This document shows positions 18,401 through 26,646 of a DNA stretch of 50,724 nt, piece after piece. Numbering within the stretch: the first letter of the stretch is position 1; each line of letters begins with the position of its first letter. Both the position numbers and the translations under genes were made by a program. The stretch lies in contig DAONQC010000010.1 in the NCBI GenBank assembly GCA_035409945.1, positions 1 through 50,724 of the forward strand, read 5' to 3'. Under the pieces are notes generated by a model. That model was not told the origin of the DNA, did not search any database, and worked only from the letters and a program-made list of their open reading frames with translations. This DNA is from MWEH01 sp035409945 (GTDB lineage Bacteria; Bacillota; Clostridia; Christensenellales; DTU072).

Positions 18401-18853
18401 TTGAATAAACGCCTGGCAACAGTGCAATCTAGAATTAAAGGCTTAAAGGATTTACAGCCCGCAATAAAAGATGGTGCAATAATAGCAAAAGATTTTGCAG
18501 AGCTTTTATTCGATAGAACAAACTCAATAGTTCGTACAATCTCTAAAGGTAGATATAAGGTCGTTAAAGGCAATGAAGGTTCATTTGTGCTTGCACTTGC
18601 GGAAAAAGGCAAGATTAGGTCAGATAACTTGACTAGAGAAGAAAAGATGTTGCTACCCCTTGCTACTAGCGCAGCATATAACGAGTTAATGCTAGCGTTA
18701 CTTGGGGGTCAAATCATCACAGCAATTAAGTTAACTGCTGCTGAGAATGATAAAGCAACTATTAAACCACTATATGACTACAGCCAAAATAGAGATATCA
18801 TTGTCTTAAATGAAGATGATAACGCATACAGCAGAGTTATAAGCAGAATTTAA
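15476..18853 (+). CDS. Rad50/SbcC-like coiled-coil protein with intact zinc hook and degraded ATPase motifs
   Basis: The 1125-residue protein has the SMC/Rad50 layout: a globular N-terminal part (about 1-180), a long Glu/Lys-rich coiled coil, a CPIC motif at residues 564-567 exactly in the middle, a second coiled coil, and a globular C-terminal part from about 1000. The central CxxC is a Rad50-type zinc hook for dimerisation. The ATP site is worn. Where a P-loop should be (residues 32-40) it reads GGDENALKT, without the second glycine. The signature region near 1052 reads LTREEKMLLPLATSAAYNEL instead of LSGGE, and no Walker B aspartate-glutamate pair is clear. GGAGGG lies ahead of ATG 15476; the extension to GTG 15443 is less likely. 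No sbcD/mre11 nuclease gene is adjacent. It may be an architectural relative of SbcC rather than an active nuclease partner. Confidence 0.75.
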   Translation: MKLINLKFRGITDESGFYDFGNKIAGLVNVEGGDENALKTLLSFAFYGNEDAVNFKLPLIVELRFVLAYEEYYLYRKLVRLESGETLEEVKLTNAKGEPVCEQTKESVDAFLAEKISLTKEAFDDLFLVDRAEGLKIAQDTISRETIVAESLGKFATSNKVNEMLDELLAEESVLVNRLEVLEPVSRGEIANHEALVDINKTNLEEVRITMANINDELQKAIMYKEEMTQLYDETSRLEKLEAQKEEMATLTKKVANSKEARALSNVFSAYGDILLKIDEDKQKLESIDNQLNILNEKIAKGKESLVKQGDKYAALALTVNELEKVLYGLLDDARNHPENIDLGKMLEKYYAPVNQKATELMEEYNKVQTEAINLARQNVEVMQKKINIRDTFEYKKAVQDGAVIEGKIGIFSDSLVAARERRELLTVERAHAVEALNAIEKETQGENSEFSLLDKEIRGKYKTVEQAVNADVFYKQRIYSKHLLVSRNEVELNAIIKKIEGVEEANKTYAEKLQVLKDRRLSIVKHRERLVAKLELLKEKLTEYMSENRLKDISERVEFGSRCPICDGFVSVKKTLPIKDTKALNTRIDAVQRDIGKDDKALLEAEAAIGQYEAAAHMGEQYANSLNESKENKEEFIREILAEYDVQTTEELFEKTKKTIADSNALQKKVDRFRELEKGFEKQAETKKILSETIKLIDEDKIPAEDKIIAELTKSIEEMIALHDSISDNFGNETATDLLKKTQVIDKEYEALEYDYEERYAKLSELDQKRVELFVDAMNHSTYNVPIVYKDKEYDSKQMVVKVFSEYLLAIQEEIDTNKKLMEKAKVKIKATKQIHEKNIAERDDLRDQAIMLNSSLDATQQTSSAIYADYEQKFKEMGIETRSDLDGLIMGDIETQKAEERIEKFDQELAAAAEAVRLYQESTKNIAKYYEHMSENNQALAELKQKEEDFIIELGANMAKKKEVTDRFEEISDLNKRLATVQSRIKGLKDLQPAIKDGAIIAKDFAELLFDRTNSIVRTISKGRYKVVKGNEGSFVLALAEKGKIRSDNLTREEKMLLPLATSAAYNELMLALLGGQIITAIKLTAAENDKATIKPLYDYSQNRDIIVLNEDDNAYSRVISRI

Positions 18854-18897
18854 CTAATCAATAACGATTAGCGCAGTAATTCTCTAATCTTAGGTAT

Positions 18898-18920
18898 AAG
18901 GTAGTTTACTGCCTTAATTT
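18898..18920 (+). terminator. Hairpin terminator after the Rad50-like gene
   Basis: AAGGTAG and CTGCCTT form a 7-bp stem around TTTA, followed by AATTTATT. The U-run is weak. Confidence 0.45.
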
Positions 18921-18998
18921 ATTAAGCGTTGTTTTAAATCATTTTGTATAACTTGGCATAAAAACAGCGTTTAGCTGGTTAGAATACTAATATTAAAT

Positions 18999-19030
18999 AG
19001 CGAGATGGTTTTCCTCTCGCTTAATGTTTG
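18999..19030 (+). terminator. Second hairpin after the Rad50-like gene
   Basis: AGCGAGA and TCTCGCT pair around TGGTTTTCC, followed by a T-rich stretch (TAATGTTTGTTT). It overlaps the start of the promoter for the next gene. Confidence 0.5.
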
Positions 19031-19057
19031 TTTAAATGCTTAAGCAAAGAGTATAAT
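19028..19057 (+). promoter_or_regulatory. Promoter candidate for the ABC exporter genes
   Basis: TTGTTT at 19028-19033 and TATAAT at 19052-19057 are spaced by 18 bases, 36 bases ahead of the start codon. Confidence 0.5.
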
Positions 19058-19092
19058 ATAGAAAATTTAAATTATGATTACGGAAGGTAAAA

Positions 19093-20232
19093 ATGGCAAG
19101 AGAAATTTTAAGGGTTGATAATTTATCAAAAACATATAAAAAAAGGGGCGGAGTTGTTATTAATGCTGTAAACAACATTTCTTTTAGTGTGAGTAGTGGC
19201 GAAATAGTAGGCTTCTTAGGACCAAATGGGGCTGGAAAAAGTACGACTATAAAAATGATAACAGGTCTTGCTCTTCCAACAAGTGGAGATATATACATAC
19301 TTGGAAAAAACATGGCTAAAGAAAGGGAAGAGACTATGAACCAAGTAGGTGGTGTCATAGAAAATCCAGACATGTATAATGACTGGACCGCATATGAGAA
19401 TCTAATATATCTAACTTCCCTACATGTAAACAAAGAAGATAATAGACTTGACTTTAGAGCGCTAGAAAACCCAAATGCACAAGATAATATCAAACAGGAA
19501 CAAGAAGCGAGTACGGAAAAATCAAAAAGCTCATCGAAAAAAAAGATGTCAGTTGCGATAAACGATGCCCTTGTTAGAAAGCTAGAAGGGAAAGATAATG
19601 CGTTTTCAAGGTATGTAAATACAAAAAAATCTAATAGGGAAAAAGTTGATGATATATTAAAGCTTGTGGGCCTTTATGACAGAAGAAACGACAAGGTTAA
19701 AACATATTCACTTGGCATGAAACAAAGGTTAGGTATTGCACAGGCTATCATTAATAACCCAGCGCTCCTAGTGCTTGATGAGCCAGCAAACGGATTAGAT
19801 CCTGCTGGTATTAAGGAGCTTAGAGATATGTTAAGGCAATGCGCACATAAACTAGACATGGGTGTTTTAGTTAGCTCGCATCTTTTGTCAGAAATGGAAC
19901 TTATGTGTGATAGGTACATAATTATAGACAGTGGTGTAATAGTTCAAGAAAAAACCATTGGTGAAGATGTAGCTGAAACCACCGAAGGCAAAAAGGTAAC
20001 AGTTTCCATCAAAGTAGATAAAATGGAGGAAGCAAAATCTTACCTTGAAACACTACTAGGTGAAGAAGTAATAAAAGTTGGAGCAACTTTACAAGTCACA
20101 ACCGATAAAGAAACATCATTTATCATAAGGGAGCTAGTAAAAGCTGACTACAATGTATCTTCTGTAGAAGTAGTTAAAGAAAGTCTAGAAGATGCATATC
20201 TATCAGTAACAAAACGGATAGGGGATAAATAA
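19093..20232 (+). CDS. ABC exporter ATP-binding subunit with charged insertion
   Basis: Powers the membrane partner encoded next. The 379-residue protein has Walker A GPNGAGKST (residues 43-51), signature YSLGMKQRLGIAQ, Walker B LLVLDEPANGLDP and the switch histidine in VSSHLLSEM, as in CcmA/bacitracin-type exporters. A Ser/Lys/Glu-rich insertion of roughly 70 residues lies between the Q-loop region (VGGVIENPDMYNDWTAYENL) and the signature. It includes STEKSKSSSKKKMS and is absent from typical homologues of about 300 residues. A C-terminal domain of about 75 residues follows. The start ATG follows GGAAGG. The final codons are echoed in the gap downstream. Confidence 0.9.
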   Translation: MAREILRVDNLSKTYKKRGGVVINAVNNISFSVSSGEIVGFLGPNGAGKSTTIKMITGLALPTSGDIYILGKNMAKEREETMNQVGGVIENPDMYNDWTAYENLIYLTSLHVNKEDNRLDFRALENPNAQDNIKQEQEASTEKSKSSSKKKMSVAINDALVRKLEGKDNAFSRYVNTKKSNREKVDDILKLVGLYDRRNDKVKTYSLGMKQRLGIAQAIINNPALLVLDEPANGLDPAGIKELRDMLRQCAHKLDMGVLVSSHLLSEMELMCDRYIIIDSGVIVQEKTIGEDVAETTEGKKVTVSIKVDKMEEAKSYLETLLGEEVIKVGATLQVTTDKETSFIIRELVKADYNVSSVEVVKESLEDAYLSVTKRIGDK

Positions 20233-20380
20233 CAACAAAAAAAACCTCAACGGTTACGACAAGGGAAAGGGAATTAGTAAAAACTAACTATCTCTGCAGA
20301 AGGCATCAATAACGGTCTAGAGTACGCATGTTAGTAACCAAACGGATAATAAGAAATAAAAAATCATTAAACGCTTACTA
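20183..20380 (+). repeat. Decayed copy of the ABC ATPase gene 3' end
   Basis: GTCTAGAAGATGCATATCTA at 20183, continuing with TCAGTAACAAAACGGATA, is repeated from 20315 as GTCTAGAGTACGCATGTTAG followed by TAACCAAACGGATAATAAG. The shift is 132 bases, about twice the 66-base spacing seen after argH. The repeat is out of frame in part but keeps V-T-K-R-I codons (GTA ACC AAA CGG ATA). Confidence 0.75.
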
Positions 20381-20446
20381 CATATGTACTATAAGCAAAT
20401 GAAACTAAATAAAATATAGCGAGAAAGAAGGCAAGGAATAAAAGAA

Positions 20447-21532
20447 ATGTTTTTTAATTTATACTTAGGAGAGTTGAAGAAAGGATTTAGTAAAGCACTT
20501 ACAATAATAATTGCTATTTTGGTAGTTTTAACTAGTGTAATATTTTTGTTTGTTTTCCAAGATTTAGGAAATGATACGAATGCGGTTGATATGTCTTGGA
20601 TACCCCAAGATGCATACATATACACTCCGGAAAGGGTGGAGATTGAACTTGCAGAATGGAATGAAGAGCTAAAAAAGGCAGAGCAAGATAAGAAAGAGCA
20701 AAAGTTTAATTATTATAGCACCCTTTATTCTTTCGGGCCAGAAAAGATTTATGAGTGCAAAGCACAAATTAATATGTTGGAATACATACGCGATAATGAA
20801 CTGTATGGTGAGCCAATTGTATACCATAATGCTATGGGTTCTGTCTCAATATTAGGTGGTAGTTTTACTGGGTTTGGTTTAAAGTTTGTAACTGCTGAAA
20901 ACTATATAATGTTTGTGATGGGACTTGTAGGAAGCTTATTATCTTTGTATGGCGTTGTTGTTGGAGCTAATATCTTAGGTAAAGAGTTTCAAACGGGTAC
21001 ATTAAAAATGTTATTTATTAGACCTGTAACAAGAGAGAAAGTATTCTTTGCGAAGATGTTAGCACTTATGACAATTAACACTATTACACTAATGTCGACA
21101 TTTATATTTGCGGTTGTTTTAGGATATATATCATTTCCAAACATTACATTTAAGGCAATATATTCCTTTAATATGGGAGCCTTTTCAGTACAAAACAGTA
21201 GTTTTCAGTTGTTTATAATTCTTGCAACTTCTTGGATAGGAACTATGTCAATGTCACTGTTTGCATACTATATTAGTATACTTATGAAAAACCGTATTGG
21301 TGGCATTTTTATACCTATTGTTATACAAGCGATATCACCACTAGTTATGGGGTTAATAGGACTATCTAGATTTTGCATAATAAATTCATTTAAATTTGAA
21401 AGGTTTGTAGGAGTGTCAGGTAGTGTGTTCCCTGGGGATAATTTCTTTATTAATTTAGCGGTATATTTAGTATATATGATTTTCCTTACGGTTATTTCAT
21501 TACTGGTATTTAGAAAACGCGATATTGCATAA
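20447..21532 (+). CDS. ABC-2 type exporter permease
   Basis: Membrane partner of the ATPase at 19093. The 361-residue protein has a first membrane segment at about residues 14-38. A polar extracytoplasmic loop of roughly 120 residues rich in Glu/Lys and Tyr follows, then five further hydrophobic segments. The cytosolic coupling part KEFQTGTLKMLFIRPVTR is typical of ABC-2 permeases. The 214-base gap to the ATPase holds the echo of that gene. The cargo is unknown. Confidence 0.85.
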   Translation: MFFNLYLGELKKGFSKALTIIIAILVVLTSVIFLFVFQDLGNDTNAVDMSWIPQDAYIYTPERVEIELAEWNEELKKAEQDKKEQKFNYYSTLYSFGPEKIYECKAQINMLEYIRDNELYGEPIVYHNAMGSVSILGGSFTGFGLKFVTAENYIMFVMGLVGSLLSLYGVVVGANILGKEFQTGTLKMLFIRPVTREKVFFAKMLALMTINTITLMSTFIFAVVLGYISFPNITFKAIYSFNMGAFSVQNSSFQLFIILATSWIGTMSMSLFAYYISILMKNRIGGIFIPIVIQAISPLVMGLIGLSRFCIINSFKFERFVGVSGSVFPGDNFFINLAVYLVYMIFLTVISLLVFRKRDIA

Positions 21533-21693
21533 GCACATAAATATAGTAGTTATAGAAGTTGAGGGCGTATCGAGCTTAACTAACTAACTAACCGATTAAA
21601 TTGGCAACCTCTAATTTCATATAAATGTAGTTTACAAGTAGATTAGAGTTTAGGAAAGTTCATACGTTATTTTGTTATTCAGCATGGTGCAAC

Positions 21694-22281
21694 ATGGGAG
21701 AAGAAAAGAAGAAAAAGCTAAAAAAAGGTACTCTTTATTTGGTTCGAACCGCAGTTATTGCTGCGTTATACTTTGTGTTGACAATTATTGCTGCTCCAAT
21801 AGCATATGGACCTTTACAATTTAGAATAGGTGAAGCTCTTACACTTTTACCAATAATATTTCCATCAGCGGTGCCTGGGCTTACGCTTGGCTGTTTTCTT
21901 GCTAATATTTTTTCACCATACGCTTGGGCGGATATGGTATTTGGTACCCTCGCTACTCTTTCAGCCAGTCTTTTGACAAGTGCGATAGGGAATGCATTAA
22001 GAGAAAAGAGTTTAATTATAAGGGGGCTTGTTGGAGCCATCCCTCCAATCATTATAAATGCGTTTGCACTTCCACTTATATGGGTGTTGCTTGAGGTGGA
22101 TTTGGCATACTGGATTAACTTTGGGCAAATTATTGCAACACAAACAGGTACGATTTTGGTTGTAGGACTTCCTCTTATGTTAGCTATAGCAAGAACGCCT
22201 CTTGTCGACGAAAAAGTGAGACTACATAAAGGTAAAAAGATAGCAAAAGTAGATCAAGAAGCCGAACTTAACGAAGAGTAG
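21694..22281 (+). CDS. queT: QueT-type queuosine precursor transporter
   Basis: An S-component-like membrane protein of 195 residues that takes up a queuosine precursor (preQ0/preQ1 or queuine) with an ECF module encoded elsewhere. The family hallmark FRIGEALTLLPIIFPSAVPG is present, with GCFLANIFSPYAWADMVFGT after it. Five to six hydrophobic segments are visible and the C-terminus is basic then acidic. No good Shine-Dalgarno sequence precedes ATG 21694 and I could not find the standard preQ1-I or preQ1-II riboswitch cores in the 161-base leader. That leader does hold CTCTAAT/ATTAGAG inverted repeats (about 21607-21652). Confidence 0.85.
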   Translation: MGEEKKKKLKKGTLYLVRTAVIAALYFVLTIIAAPIAYGPLQFRIGEALTLLPIIFPSAVPGLTLGCFLANIFSPYAWADMVFGTLATLSASLLTSAIGNALREKSLIIRGLVGAIPPIIINAFALPLIWVLLEVDLAYWINFGQIIATQTGTILVVGLPLMLAIARTPLVDEKVRLHKGKKIAKVDQEAELNEE

Positions 22282-22612
22282 TTTCTTTGCAGTTGCTAAG
22301 TCAAGTTGCTTTAATATTGAAAGTAAAATGATAAATAGATTCTATTCCTGCATAATTCGCTATTGGTGTGGTTAGATTCACTACTGTATATGGAATGGCA
22401 AATAGCCCCTCGAATGCGACCAAATTGTTCGTTTTCATAGTCAGTAAGCAGTAGATAGGTCTTTAATGTTATGGTGTAAGTGTAACTTTTAATAGAAGAG
22501 ACTGGCAAAAATGTAAAAAATTTTATCATTGACTTAAACATGCTAATGTAATATAATCAATTAATTAATGTATCTAGAGTGTCCATATTAGGGCAAAAAC
22601 AAGGAGAAACAC
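22282..22612. other. Intergenic region between queT and greA
   Basis: This is a 331-base gap with no gene. It contains the greA promoter at its right end. A T-rich stretch and pieces such as GCCCCTCGAATGCG resemble the style of the 12200 region. I see no clear terminator for queT. Confidence 0.4.
22529..22557 (+). promoter_or_regulatory. greA promoter
   Basis: TTGACT at 22529-22534 and TATAAT at 22552-22557 have a 17-base spacer. This is one of the best promoter matches in the window and lies 55 bases ahead of the greA start. Confidence 0.75.
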
Positions 22613-23086
22613 ATGGAGAAGACAATACCATTAACACAAGAGTTCTTCGACGAAATCACAGCAAAGTTACAATACATGATGACTGCAGGACGGACTAAGG
22701 TTGAAAACGAAATAAAAGTAGCAAAAGAGTATGGAGACCTTTCGGAAAATTCGGAATACACTGCTGCAAAAGAAGCACAAGCGCATTTGGAAAGAGAAAT
22801 AGCAGAGATTTCTGATGTTTTAAATAAAGCATATCCAATTGATATGAGCTTACTTAGTGTGCGGAAGATCGATATTGGGAATTTAGTAACAATATATGAC
22901 TATGAGTTCGATGAAGAAGAAACCTATCGTTTGGTTAGTAGCATTGAAGGTAATATTCAGGCCAACAAAATTAGCATTGATAGTCCAATAGGAGCAGCCC
23001 TTCTTGGTCGAAAAAAGGATGAAGATGTTACATTCAAAACACCTGCAGGCACTGCAAAAGTGAAGATAATAAAAATCTCAAAATAA
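22613..23086 (+). CDS. greA: Transcription elongation factor GreA
   Basis: Binds RNA polymerase in the secondary channel and stimulates cleavage of backtracked RNA. The 157-residue product has the normal length. It has an N-terminal coiled coil with the acidic tip and the signature EIKVAKEYGDLSENSEYTAA, and a C-terminal FKBP-like domain with ISIDSPIGAALLGRKKDE. An AAGGAG site precedes ATG 22613. It has its own promoter and terminator, so it is a single-gene unit. Confidence 0.96.
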   Translation: MEKTIPLTQEFFDEITAKLQYMMTAGRTKVENEIKVAKEYGDLSENSEYTAAKEAQAHLEREIAEISDVLNKAYPIDMSLLSVRKIDIGNLVTIYDYEFDEEETYRLVSSIEGNIQANKISIDSPIGAALLGRKKDEDVTFKTPAGTAKVKIIKISK

Positions 23087-23110
23087 GAAATCACATTCAA
23101 AAAACGCACA

Positions 23111-23139
23111 AAAGCTGGCAGAGAATGCCAGTTTTTTTT
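23111..23139 (+). terminator. greA terminator
   Basis: CTGGCA and TGCCAG pair around GAGAA and are followed by eight T residues. This is a classic intrinsic terminator. Confidence 0.92.
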
Positions 23140-23462
23140 GTGTAGATAATAGAAAAAACCGTCGGTCATTTGTGAAATAGCAATTGCCATAGAAATCTTG
23201 GTGGTAGGAAGCGCCGAGAAGGTCGCTTCAACACAGAAAACAAGTTAGGCTCGGTACTGACTATAATATACAAGGATTGAAAGAACGGCAAGTGTGGCTT
23301 TTTTTACTACTCGTAAGAAATTGAAGGTTTTTCCGTAGTCAAACGAGGATAGCATTAGTTAAAAAGCATATAATAATCGAATGCATATTTAGGGTAATTA
23401 ATATATAATATAGCAACAAAGATAATATACAAATTACTTATACAGATTTAACTGGAGGAGAC
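23140..23462. other. Leader region of lysS
   Basis: These 323 bases contain no gene. A TATAAT at 23404-23409 lies near the right end without a clear -35 box. No T-box features (specifier hairpin, GGTGG-type antiterminator) are visible. The start is served by TGGAGGAG just before ATG 23463. Confidence 0.4.
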
Positions 23463-24962
23463 ATGAGTAAGGAAGAAATTATACAAAACGAACAAATAAT
23501 TGATGAAAATGAGCAAATTGCAGTGCGTAAGGAAAAGCTTAATACGCTGAAAGAGAGCGGGCAAGACCCATTTGCTATTACTAAATATAATATCACTGCA
23601 CATGCAAAGGATATTCTTGCATCATTTGAAGATTATGAAGGGAATCATGTAAGCATTGCTGGAAGAATAATTACCAAAAGAGTTATGGGCAAAGCCAGTT
23701 TTTGTCACATATATGATGGTACTGCATTAATTCAATTATACGTACGTATAGATGCGCTCGGTGAAGAAAGTTATGCCGAATTTAAGCGTCTTGATATTGG
23801 CGACATTATTGGTGTGACTGGTGATGTATTTTTAACTCATAAAGGGGAAATTTCCGTCAAAACAGATAGTTATATATTACTTGCAAAAACCCTTAGACCT
23901 CTTCCTGAAAAGTATCATGGGCTTACAAACCAAGACATGAGATATAGGCAACGTTATGTTGATTTGATTGTAAATCCAGAAGTTAAGGAAACATTTGTAA
24001 AAAGATCTAAAATCTTATCAGCTATTAGAGAGTATTTAGATAAGAGGGGATACATAGAAGTTGAAACTCCTATACTCAACACTATACTAGGCGGAGCAAA
24101 TGCAAGACCTTTTACGACCCATCATAATACTTTAGACCTAGATATGTTTTTGAGGATAGCACCCGAACTTTACCTAAAAAGACTTATTGTTGGGGGCTTC
24201 AACAAGGTATATGAAATTGGTAGGCTATTTAGAAATGAAGGCATGTCTACCAAGCATAACCCCGAATTTACAACCATAGAATTATACGAAGCATATGCAG
24301 ATTATAACGACATGATGGATATAACTGAAGAACTATTTAAGTTTTGCAGTAATAAAGTAAATGGGACAGAAAAAATTACCTATCAAGGGATAGAAGTAGA
24401 TCTATCCTCTCCCTGGAGAAGACTAACAATGGCAGATGCAGTAAAAGAGTATACAGGGATAGATGTTTATGCTCACGATGTAGAAGAGTTGGCAAAACAA
24501 GCAAAGGCAAAGGGAGTGGATTTAGAGAATAAGGACATTACCTGGGGAACAATACTATATGAAATTTTTGATCAAAAAGTGGAAGAGTTTTTAATTCAAC
24601 CTACATTCATAATTGATTATCCAGTAGAGAATAGCCCTCTTGCCAAACGTAAGGTAGATGATCCAAGATTAACAGAACGTTTTGAAGTTTTTATAACTGC
24701 TAGAGAATTAGGAAATGCATTCAGCGAATTAAACGATCCAATAGACCAAAGAAAGAGATTCGAAGACCAAGTAAAAGCAAGAGAAAAAGGTGATGAAGAG
24801 GCTCAAATGATGGATGAGGACTATGTTACCGCACTTGAATATGGACTTCCTCCTACTGGCGGTTTAGGAATAGGGATTGATAGAATGGTTATGTTGCTTA
24901 CAGACTCACCTTCCATAAGGGATGTGCTATTATTCCCAACCATGAAACCAATAGGTAAATAA
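23463..24962 (+). CDS. lysS: Lysyl-tRNA synthetase (class II)
   Basis: Charges tRNA-Lys. The 499-residue product has an N-terminal OB-fold anticodon-binding domain (ISIAGRIITKRVMGKASFCH region, about 60-160). The class II catalytic domain follows, with motif 2 in EIGRLFRNEGMSTKHNPEF and motif 3 in GGLGIGIDRMVMLL near the C-terminus. The order and length match bacterial LysS. A second, decayed LysS-like gene is not seen. Confidence 0.97.
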   Translation: MSKEEIIQNEQIIDENEQIAVRKEKLNTLKESGQDPFAITKYNITAHAKDILASFEDYEGNHVSIAGRIITKRVMGKASFCHIYDGTALIQLYVRIDALGEESYAEFKRLDIGDIIGVTGDVFLTHKGEISVKTDSYILLAKTLRPLPEKYHGLTNQDMRYRQRYVDLIVNPEVKETFVKRSKILSAIREYLDKRGYIEVETPILNTILGGANARPFTTHHNTLDLDMFLRIAPELYLKRLIVGGFNKVYEIGRLFRNEGMSTKHNPEFTTIELYEAYADYNDMMDITEELFKFCSNKVNGTEKITYQGIEVDLSSPWRRLTMADAVKEYTGIDVYAHDVEELAKQAKAKGVDLENKDITWGTILYEIFDQKVEEFLIQPTFIIDYPVENSPLAKRKVDDPRLTERFEVFITARELGNAFSELNDPIDQRKRFEDQVKAREKGDEEAQMMDEDYVTALEYGLPPTGGLGIGIDRMVMLLTDSPSIRDVLLFPTMKPIGK

Positions 24963-25317
24963 TTTATTTATTGATAACTCAAAGACTTTACGCGACACTA
25001 GATAGTATAAACAGGTGCTGAATTAAACCCGTTTTACATATGCGCTACACAGTCGTAACGAGGTTAGTGTTTAAGCTGAGGTAGGTTTGTGTTTAGAATT
25101 GTTACGGTCTAAGTGACAGTTTGGGGCAAGAAATCCAGTTTTAAATAGCCGTGGATTATGGCTAGACTAGTAAAACAATGCATAGGTATCGATGAAAAGA
25201 AGTGTAGTTTTAAGATAATGTGGAGCATGCTAATTAAATGGCACTATCGATGAAGAGCGCATAGCATAAGTATCTTTTTAAGTATAAGTTATATAATTTA
25301 TAGGCACGGAGGTAGCC
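24963..25317. repeat. Intergenic region after lysS with a degenerate repeat
   Basis: No gene and no strong terminator are seen in these 355 bases. GGTATCGATGAAAAGAAG near 25186 is followed by AGTTTTAAGATAA. It resembles CACTATCGATGAAGAGCG near 25242, which is followed later by TTTTTAAGTATAA. A weak hairpin TAGCC/GGCTA lies near 25148-25166. Confidence 0.4.
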
Positions 25318-26646
25318 ATGAACACACCAATTTCTGATGTTATCAAAGAAAACATCTCTCATATTTCCTTTCATACACCAGGTAACGATGGTACGGGCAT
25401 GGGACTTTTAAGCGATAAATACGACGTAACTGAACTATCTTATACCGATAATATTATATACAGAACAGGTGTCATAGCAGAAAGTGAAGCAGAGGTAGCA
25501 AAGGTTTTTGGTAGTGACAATGTGTTATTTTGCACATCTGGCTCTACCACGTTAATAAACATAGGTATTAGAACTTTAGCAGATGAAGAACCTTTTTTGG
25601 TGTATGAAAATGCACATGGTTCGGTATTTAATTTTCTAAGAATGTTAGGTGCAAAAACATACGTATCTCGGGGCATTGATTTAATTGAAGCCATAAAGGA
25701 AACAGGCGCAAAAAGAGTTGTGATTACCAGTCCAAACTACTTTGGGAAGACTGTAGATCTAGAGTTGTTTAAACGCGTTAAAGAAGAAACTAACGCAAAA
25801 ATACTCTGGGATTGTGCACATGGTTCGCATTTTAGATTTAATGACAAATTCCCCAAATGGGATCCCGAATGTGCAGATGTTATTATCCATTCTCTACATA
25901 AGACTACTCCAGCGATGACTAGTGGGGCTATTATGCATGTGTCAGACGAGTATGTGGAAAGGGCTAAAACTTGGTTTGCTATGATACATACAACATCTCC
26001 ATTTTTTCCAATACTTATGAGCATTGAACAAGCTATCAAATATTTAGTTGAAAATGGACAAGAGCAATTCAACAAAGCAATTGCGGCAGTGGAAGTCTTT
26101 AAGGAAAAAGTAAAAAACACTTGCTTTAATGTGTATACAATTGACGATCCAACTAGAGTGTCTATTGAAAGCGAACTAGAAGGCAGTGTGGTTGCTGACT
26201 ATTTGGAGATAAATGATATTTATCCTGAAATGATATATGGTAATAGAGTGGTTTTAATCGTAACACCATTTAACTATGATAAGCTAGAGAACGTAGCAAA
26301 ATGTTTAATAGAGATTGATACAGGGAAAACTCATGGATTTCCAATTGGGCACCCCGTAAGAAAAGAATCAAAGTACAATAGACATCGTGGTTCTGGAACT
26401 AGAGCTGGAAAGGAGTTTGTTGGGATTAAAGAGCTTGTGTTTGGCAAGGACTTTATGAAAGTAGAAATAGAAGATGCTGTAGGGCACATAGCATATAAAG
26501 AGGTTGGTATGTATCCTCCAGGCGTTCCTGATATTTATTCTGGCGACATCATAACTGAAGAAGATGTGGAATATCTAAAGGAAAGAGTAGATTCTCTCTT
26601 CGGACTACTTGATGGAAAACTGCTAGTTGTACAAGAGAATGAGTAA
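25318..26646 (+). CDS. YaaO-like PLP-dependent Orn/Lys/Arg decarboxylase family protein
   Basis: The 442-residue product is a fold-type I PLP enzyme of the group III decarboxylase family. It shows SGSTTLINIGI near residue 74, the aspartate in LWDCAHGSHF (D165) and the Schiff-base lysine K195 in HSLHKTTPAMT. It ends with a short C-terminal domain, as in Bacillus YaaO/SpeA-type proteins rather than the roughly 700-residue enterobacterial enzymes. It lies directly ahead of tmk, as yaaO does in Bacillus. The substrate (arginine, lysine or another amino acid) is open. GGAGG precedes ATG 25318. Given the arginine operon in this window, an agmatine or polyamine role is plausible but not shown. Confidence 0.85.
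   Translation: MNTPISDVIKENISHISFHTPGNDGTGMGLLSDKYDVTELSYTDNIIYRTGVIAESEAEVAKVFGSDNVLFCTSGSTTLINIGIRTLADEEPFLVYENAHGSVFNFLRMLGAKTYVSRGIDLIEAIKETGAKRVVITSPNYFGKTVDLELFKRVKEETNAKILWDCAHGSHFRFNDKFPKWDPECADVIIHSLHKTTPAMTSGAIMHVSDEYVERAKTWFAMIHTTSPFFPILMSIEQAIKYLVENGQEQFNKAIAAVEVFKEKVKNTCFNVYTIDDPTRVSIESELEGSVVADYLEINDIYPEMIYGNRVVLIVTPFNYDKLENVAKCLIEIDTGKTHGFPIGHPVRKESKYNRHRGSGTRAGKEFVGIKELVFGKDFMKVEIEDAVGHIAYKEVGMYPPGVPDIYSGDIITEEDVEYLKERVDSLFGLLDGKLLVVQENE

Noticed and set aside
23140..23462. T-box riboswitch ahead of lysS
   Set aside because: No specifier loop and no T-box sequence of the GGTGG type could be found in the leader.
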